The notes under the pieces are model-generated. The model worked only from the letters and a program-made list of their open reading frames with translations. It was not told the origin of the DNA and made no database searches. Below are positions 29,463-35,796 of a stretch of 35,796 nt of DNA, one piece after another. Within the stretch, counting starts at the first letter, position 1. The number at the start of each line of letters is the position of its first letter. The translations under genes were made by a program, and so were the position numbers. Origin of the DNA: Cudoniella acicularis (Eukaryota; Ascomycota; Leotiomycetes; Helotiales; Helotiaceae); the NCBI GenBank assembly GCA_013054445.1, contig JAAMPI010000483.1, positions 1 through 35,796 of the forward strand, given 5' to 3'.

Positions 29463-31904
29463 TTATATTAGAGTAATATCCTGCTCCTCTACGCCCTTAA
29501 ACATCACATCCATAAGCCAAAGTTTTTCAAAATTCTCTTCCAAAAGTTCTAGGGCCAGTCGGCAATTATAACCGAGCCGTTCAAGTTCTTGAAGTCTAGG
29601 GCGATGTACTTGCCCACTTCCAATACGTTTGTATTGTCCCGCTTTACTCCCAGCAATCAACAGAGGGCAATGATAAGAAACGCTTCTTTCCAATCTGCAC
29701 AAGAGAAGACAATGAACAGTTTGGTCATCCAGAGCACAATGAGCACCTTTAGATGGAATGCTGTCGGGGTTAACATTCAGAAGTTCCCAAGGGTCAACAG
29801 TGCCGGCCTTCCAACCAGCACCTTGTATTGCAAACTGCCATCCCTTTATGAACCTTTCGTCATCCGTTGGCCAAGACGTAAAGATACCAGGTACGACACG
29901 CCTACGGACAAGAAGGCTGGCCGATTTCATGGCACCGGTCGGATTGAGACCCGTGAGTTCGAAGCCAACGTTCAAGATCTGAAGGTAGCGCCGACATTGC
30001 TATAGGCTCAACGTGCTGCGGTATTCAAATCCAATCCTGGTGCCCGAGTTCATGGATGCCCAGGACCAAGATGGAGCAATGTAGGTGTCCCCTCGATCTC
30101 CATGGCTTGTTTGTGCCAATATTTTCCACGCCAGCCAGATCGGCAGGTCCCTCGTCCACATGCCAGCAACGAAAGCACCAAGACTTCGATTTCCGAAAAG
30201 TTTTGAGAGGCCTGAAAGGGGGGGGGGAATCGGTTGGTCTCTTTTGTCAAAAATCTTGAACTGTATTGTTCAACAATTCTAGCCCAACTCCGAAACAACT
30301 CATCTGGCTGCGAAATTTTCCAGCAAGCCTTGTCAAACTCCTGCTTAAGTGTTCTCATATCGTCATTGATCTTTCCGCATTGACAATCTAGCAAAGCTCG
30401 ACATTGAAACACTACCTCTTTGCGACCGTAGTATAGTACCTTGGAGCAAGAAGCTCTTTTTGAAAAGTCCAAGCACGAGAAAAGAGAGGCCGTTCCTCTT
30501 TATGTTCATAATGCAAGAAGTGGTACTCAACATGCTTATATTGTTTACGAGCAGTTACCATGGACATCTTGGATGATTGAAGATGGGCATACTCAATTAG
30601 TCGATTATCCTTCGTGAAACAACCTCCATCTCCATCTCTGGACTTAACAGCTGCAATTATCACTTTGGAGTTCCTGTAAATCTACAGAGTAGTGAGGTTA
30701 GCTCTACTGACCACATATTCTGTGTGAGCTAAGTTGTGTGATGTCAAGGCTTGCAAGAGAACGAGAGCTATACATACAGAGCCCATTTTTCTGGATTCGT
30801 TTTTCTAATCGGAAATATCATTCTGAATTATGCAAAGTGAATCAATCCAGATATACTGTATTCTTAACTCACAGGTAATAAGAATCGCTTCCCTGAACGT
30901 CTTGGACAACAAATTCCATGGAATGGCTGATTTAAGTCCAGAAAGTGTTTCGGTGGTTGTCCTGACGATCTGGGCCGAGCCCCAACAGTAGCTTAATGCA
31001 GTGTATTCATCATCTTCATCACTGTTCTCATATAGCCTAGGGGATAAAGCCTGGAAGATGTTAGTAATAACGTATTGTGTTTTGGATAGACAGGCCACAC
31101 CCCGCCAGTTGTATAGCCAATATCCACGACACGGCAAGGAAGTTTACTTTGTCAAACTTACATGTTGGACGGTTGTCTGAGCAATTGCTAATGCACTTCC
31201 TAGAAAAGGCGAATGCAGCAGCCGATCCTGTACCCTCTGTATCGAATGATCCTATTGGAATGCTCTACAACCTAAGGAACCGTCTACTAGGGGCATTAGC
31301 TTTGGAATATCGCTCGAGGATGTGGAGAAACCGTGAGCCAAGTGTCATGGATGAAGAATTAGTACATCGATGACATGTAATTGAGTGACTAAATTGGCTT
31401 TGTAGAAAGATCCTTACTCGACTGAGGGAACTGAATGAAATTGCACGATATCGAATGTCCGACTTCAAACTCCCGATCCCTCCGAGAGCGAAGTGAAAAG
31501 CTACGATCAGACCGTAGCAAAACACTATCGTCGTCGAAAGTGACGCCTTCAAGAGCACAAATGAGATGTCCAATAATTTGGCAAGTGGGACATCCAAGCT
31601 TTGCTAAGTTTGTAAGTCCCGTCTACTTGCGAAATATCTGAATAAGGTCGCCCTCAAAGATGACATTGACAGGATCTGGACGGTCCGATGGATGGCCTCC
31701 TTCACGTATCCGCGACCTCTTGCTCTGAAAGAAGGTTAATTTCTTTTTCGAGAGAGATGTGAGCTTCTCGCCCAAAATTCCTGTCAAATTCCGCTTGGGC
31801 GCTGCTGGGCATGATGCTGGGTTGCAAAAGGCATGCAATTTGCAAACGTTACAACCACAATACTTTTGGGACGTCCACTTGGTGACTGCGCTCGCAGTTG
31901 ACAT
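29463..31904 (-). pseudogene. HET-domain (heterokaryon incompatibility) protein, inactivated
   Basis: The N-terminal part includes LGCPTCQIIGHLICALEGV (about 31600-31540), probably starting at ATG 31902-31904, with a TAG at 31623-31625. The HET domain core lies at 31000-30810: DEYTALSYCWG and IQYIWIDSLCIIQND. Then a TAG at 30805-30807 (Trp expected), an intron 30682-30777, and RNSKVIIAAVKSRDGDGG and FSRAWTFQKELLAPR. The frame shifts near 30437 and again at a run of ten G (30218-30227). It continues as GAFVAGMWTRDLPIWLAWK and APSWSWASMNSG, with another TAG at 30000-30002, to a stop at 29463. HET proteins trigger cell death after fusion of unlike fungal strains. With several independent breaks this copy should be dead. 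Confidence 0.8.
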
Positions 31905-32841
31905 GTTGGGTGGCTGGATGGTGGCAGAGTCCCATCTCAATAGAGACTAGAATGAAGGAGACGAAAGACTGTGGTAGTGTAATATATCCTGATGAATGAA
32001 GATCCAAGTCGTCAGTTGAAGAGGTGCCTTGATAGATGGAATGCGACAGACGAAGAATGCCGTCCAGAAGAGAGCGAATATGGTGGAAGAGCTCCAAACG
32101 ATGCGCAGGCCGATTACAGCGCGACGCAGCGTTGCAATCTGAGGAAGGATACAATCGAAGTTGTCGATGAGGTAGGAAGTAATGTTTGATGGAATGTAAT
32201 GGACAGAGATGCAAGTCTTGAGAGGAAATATATATGAGTGAGCACAGAGTTAGAGGTGGCTCGATAATTATAATGTTGTTGAGGCTCAAGGCAGATTCGA
32301 CCTATGCCTCACGACCCCTGCATGAGCATGGACTGGGATATGAGACTGAGCAGCTAAAGCTCCAGATGATCAGATATATGTTATATGATCTTAGTTTCTT
32401 AGGATAAGGGTGCTTAACTAAGGGAAGAATTGGTGATAAAATCGACTCTTGTTGTGCCTGGGAAGAAAAGAAAAGAAGAGAAAAGGGGGAGGAGTTGAGG
32501 TGACGAGGGGCAGTTTCCGCCACAGTTCGCTTAGTAATGAAATGTGGCTTGAGCTCCCGAGGTCACAATATTTCTCAACGCGCCCAATTCTCCATCTCCT
32601 GCTTACACCCATAGTTGAATGCATTCGCGGCGACCTGTCGCCCACGACACTGTCATGGATGCTACCACACACAACAGATGTTTATGTTGTGCCCAGAGCC
32701 ATGGCCGCGGTCCCGAACCAAAACAGCAGCTCGGCGCAAGCATCCACCTTGCAACTTGAAGGTTTGATGTCCTTGCATCTCTAAACACCAGATCCAGAAT
32801 ACGAACACGGATTCGAAGTTCGAAAATATGTTTGCGATAAT

Positions 32842-32863
32842 ACGAGCACGAGCACGAGCAAGC
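32842..32863 (+). repeat. Microsatellite (ACGAGC)n
   Basis: Three and a half tandem ACGAGC units, uninterrupted except at the end. Confidence 0.6.
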
Positions 32864-32957
32864 ATGGCCCCCATCGCATCGCAAGAATTCGTCCGCCCAA
32901 TCAATTCCTTTGGGTTAATTGTTGTGTGACATTCGCTCATGCGATAGGTTTATGCTT

Positions 32958-32985
32958 CATCGCCATCGCCATCGCCGTCGCCATC
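32958..32985 (+). repeat. Microsatellite (CATCGC)n
   Basis: Hexanucleotide CATCGC repeated about four and a half times with one C-to-G change. Confidence 0.65.
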
Positions 32986-33087
32986 TGCAGATATTGGGGC
33001 TCCAGGCCCCTTCTACCTAGCTGGCATTATTCATAAGGATGAACGTTTCCGCCCCGGATTCTACACTTTGGCATTGTTCAACTGACT

Positions 33088-34930
33088 ATGGCGTTCGAAT
33101 ACTTTTCTCTCGTGGTTGCTGGAATCGCACTTCTAGTTGCTGCGGGGTACACAACTCATGCCAAGCTCACAGCACCCTCCGAATCCCCTTCGCAAATTCC
33201 AACAGTCGGTTTGGAGGATGGCTGGTTTGCAGGTCTTCGTGCACGACTGGCGAGCCTTGGAACAAGCTCTCTGGATATTATCGTTGCTGGATACAAGGAG
33301 GTTGGCATTCCATTTCAAACTATTTTGCTGAGCTGACAGCATATAATATAGTTCTCGAGCACCGAGCGCAACTTCATTCTCCCTGGAATCGATCATTCAT
33401 TGTTGCTGATCCCAGCTTCACGAGTTAAATGGATTGTCAACCAAGCAGATAGCGCGCTGGACTCGGCCGCGATGCAGAAGGAACTGGTTCAATCAGACTG
33501 GACGTTCCTGGATCCGGTTGTGACACAAGACCGGCTTTAGGAAGGCAATATTCGACGAGACCTTACGAGATCCCTCCCTTCTTTAATACCGGAAATTATA
33601 GATGAGCTAGAGGGGGCTATTGATGACGGCTGGGTTTGTGATACCGATAAATGGAACGATGTTGTGGTGTTTGAAACTATGTTAAAAGTGGTTGCAATAA
33701 CTTCAAATCGTGTCTTTATCGGTTTGCCTCTCTGTACGTCTGCCACGAATATCTGTGGAAGCAATGCTAATTGACCTAGGTCACAATGAGGAGTATTTGA
33801 AGAACGCTGGGGCTTTTACGCGAGACGTTGCGACCTCATCCATGGTGCTACGGATGTTCCCAGGATTCCTCAAACCTTTGGTTTCGTGGTTGGCTTTAAT
33901 ACCTAACCGATGGCATTTCTGTCATTGTTCAAAATACTTGATACCAGTTATACAACGGCGAATCGCGGATAGGGAGATCGCACTACAAACGGGCAACTTA
34001 AAATCATTGCCGAATGATTTCACAGCCTGGATGATGAACGATCTGGACGACCATCCGATTACCGATCGAACTCCTAGGAAGATTGCCTTGCGTTTGATGG
34101 GAGTCAATTTTGCAGCCATCCATACGAGTACTTTCACCGCTACAAATCTTCTTCTCGATCTTTATTCAACCTCGGCCGAAGCTGGATACATTAATGATAT
34201 TTGAGCAGAGAGCAAGCAAGTCTTACGGGGAAATAATGGGAAATGGGACAAAGTTGCCCTAGCAAAGATAATCAAGACAGATAGCGCGCTCCGTGAGAGT
34301 TTGCGAGTCTCGACATTCATGTCCCATGGCATGCATCGCCTCGTTAGCGATCCCAAAGGTATTATCGTGGAAGATGGCACTCAAATTCCTCGTGGCAGCC
34401 GTCTAGGTGTCGTTGTTTACGCTATTCACCATGATGATAACCTCTATCCCAACGCAGACAACTATGACACCTTCAGGTTTTCCCGGGCTCGTGAAGGTGT
34501 GGCGATCACGGCTGCGGATGATGCTCAACCAGGAAGTAAAGAAAACCTCGCAAAGGTGCTCGAGTCTAAGAATCTCTCGACTGTGACCACCTCAGATACG
34601 TTCCTCTCTTTTGGACATGGTTGACATGCATGCCCTGGTCGGTTTTTGGCTCCTACCGAAATGAAACCCTTGCTGGCATATATTATTATGAATTACGACA
34701 TCAAACCACTCACTGTCCGAGCTCTGAACCCAAATATGGCCGGTGTGATTTTGCCTCCAAAGAAAGCTACTATTTCAATCAGGCGGAGGAAGGTCTACTC
34801 AATATTTGTCGACAATCGGTTTTGGCTATCGCGACGGGCGTGTCTGGGGACGGGATTATTGCGAATTGCAATTCAAGTTTTATATATTTCGTGCGAACCA
34901 TTTCAACTTTTTCGCCCCCTTGGTGGGTAG
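33088..34930 (+). pseudogene. Cytochrome P450 (fungal, ent-kaurene-oxidase-like group), inactivated
   Basis: An ATG and N-terminal membrane anchor (MAFEYFSLVVAGIALLVAAG) start the gene. Introns 33301-33351 and 33734-33779 fit in phase. Landmarks: STERNFILPGIDHSLLLIP after intron 1, the I-helix region NFAAIHTSTFTATN, the K-helix ExxR in ALRESLRVS, FRFSRAR in the meander region, and the heme loop FLSFGHG*HACPGRF with the Cys ligand. Three nonsense codons break it: TAG 33538-33540, TGA 34202-34204 and TGA 34622-34624. The last falls exactly at the conserved Arg of the heme loop. All three are one C-to-T step from Gln or Arg codons. The normal C-terminus is near 34790 (KKATISIRRRK); the frame then runs on. 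No other damage is evident, suggesting recent death. Confidence 0.87.
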
Positions 34931-35511
34931 ACATTCATTTTATATTCTCCCACAAATGTTCTATTATGCTTCAAAACTCGATAGAGCACGCAGGTCACTG
35001 AACACGGCTTCCAGCAATCGGATTCAGCCCCCAATTAATGTGAGCCGAAGAAGTTAGGCACTTTTCTGCATGTTGAAGCACAGTTGATCTTTGGGGTTCA
35101 GGAAGTGGAAAGCGCGTCTAGAATCCAATCAAGGTTCCGAGAGGCGGTTTTCGGAATTCCCCACATGCGTGTGACATGTTTAATTTCCGCCGGGGGTTCC
35201 AATTCGATATTTTCAGCGAATGACCTCTCAATTCGGTAGTTTTTCCCCAGGTGAGATTCACGATAGCGGGACGTGGCTAGCTGGAGCCACCGAATCTCGC
35301 TTCCCAACTAAAAGTAAGTCAGACAAGGCGAAGCTTTTGTGAGGCTGAGACTATCTCCAATCGAGGTCGCCATATGTGTATCGTTGCAATCTCTTTTGTG
35401 CCACTTATCTCTTGTCCGAACTCAAATATACCTTTGCTGCACGACACCTCTTTCTTATTATTTTTCTCTCCTTCGCTTCCTTTCTACCTCCGGCCACCAC
35501 TCGAGCAGGCG
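34931..35511. other. Intergenic region and leader of the right-edge gene
   Basis: No gene supported; a minus-strand frame at 35098-35307 lacks family features. 35400-35490 is pyrimidine-rich and is the probable promoter and leader of the gene starting at 35512. Confidence 0.45.
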
Positions 35512-35796
35512 ATGTCTTCCACCCCGCCGTCTGCGCTCTTCACTGGGAAGCGGGCCCAGACCCTGCCATTCGTGCCATCCATCTCACGACCATCGCCAAC
35601 GCACGCATCCAGCAGTTTTTCGCCTTTGGACGAGAAAACCTTGGACCACATCACGATTGACGTGCACGGACACGAACACGGAGACGAAAACATCCCCGAA
35701 TTCCACCCCAACTCCGAGGACCCCGTCACAGACCCTCTCAATGTCTATCAGGAAGCCCTCGGGATTCCACCACCGAGACCAGTGAAGCCGAAGGTG
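35512..35796 (+). CDS. N-terminal part of an unidentified protein, continues beyond the window
   Basis: ATG at 35512 (caggcgATGtct) after a pyrimidine-rich leader. The frame is open without a stop for 95 codons to the window end. The sequence is polar and rich in Pro, Ser and His (SISRPSPTHASSSF, DVHGHEHGDENIPEFHPN, GIPPPRPVKPKV), typical of a disordered N-terminus. It has no signal peptide. The two closed frames overlapping it on the same strand and one on the other are probably shadows. No family can be named from this piece. Confidence 0.55.
   Translation, partial: MSSTPPSALFTGKRAQTLPFVPSISRPSPTHASSSFSPLDEKTLDHITIDVHGHEHGDENIPEFHPNSEDPVTDPLNVYQEALGIPPPRPVKPKV

Larger units (their letters stand above)
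31905..33087. other. Intergenic region between HET and P450 pseudogenes
   Basis: Several overlapping frames of 60-146 codons on both strands (31849-32289, 32449-32940) show no family features. Two short microsatellites lie near its right end. No gene called. Confidence 0.45.

Noticed and set aside
30412..31137. Treating the HET pieces as separate small genes
   Set aside because: Together they spell one HET protein in order; the breaks are stops, shifts and one intron.
32449..32940. Frames on both strands between HET and P450
   Set aside because: Low-complexity or repeat-driven content with no domain.
1..35796. CRISPR arrays, rRNA or tRNA genes, bacterial-type operons or terminators
   Set aside because: No regularly spaced repeats or RNA-gene signatures were seen, and introns show the DNA is fungal.

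Overview
The window looks like a piece of a filamentous ascomycete (Pezizomycotina) genome. Live genes carry many short GT-AG introns of 45-135 bp with CTGAC/CTAAT-like branch sites. The protein families are typical of such fungi: DHA2 and Dal5-type transporters, berberine-bridge-type oxidases, a HET protein, a P450 and a secreted S10 peptidase. The repeats show the C-to-T / G-to-A decay expected from repeat-induced point mutation (RIP). I cannot place the order; Leotiomycetes or Sordariomycetes is only a guess. No rRNA, tRNA or CRISPR array was recognised.

Layout. 1-6250: an intact DHA2-type MFS pump lies between the end of one Fot1/pogo-like element and a complete second copy. Between them are a dead FAD-linked oxidase and the last 45 codons of a GMC oxidoreductase cut by the second element. 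6250-8560: mostly repeat-derived, AT-rich DNA with gene scraps. 8560-10020: a TPR (kinesin-light-chain type) protein, 5'-truncated and broken next to a small TA-flanked MITE. 10211-10456: a solo LTR. 11108-14581: two healthy genes, an HD-domain protein and a five-exon secreted serine carboxypeptidase. 14707-16714: a dead GH27 alpha-galactosidase split by a 726-bp inverted-repeat element. 17576-20640: a hotdog thioesterase (minus) and a four-exon aldehyde dehydrogenase (plus), both intact. 21074-22868: a DIMINUTO/DHCR24-like FAD oxidoreductase whose native stop was displaced by a second solo LTR. 23001-24566: a C-terminal membrane-protein fragment and an unidentified frame. 25875-28481: a 15-exon Dal5/TNA1-type permease with two GC-AG introns and two micro-exons. 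29463-31904: a dead HET gene. 33088-34930: a dead P450. The right edge opens a new gene that runs out of the window.

How it fits together. Living housekeeping-style or nutrient genes alternate with accessory genes dying from RIP-like nonsense changes, small indels and insertions. The MFS pump, FAD-linked oxidase and GMC remnant may be what is left of a small metabolite locus, but that is inference. I found no convincing new multi-gene system. The most informative signals are transposon-gene junctions that can be read to the base: the LTR near the oxidoreductase stop, the element inside the GH27 gene, and the fold-back Fot1-like element in the GMC gene.
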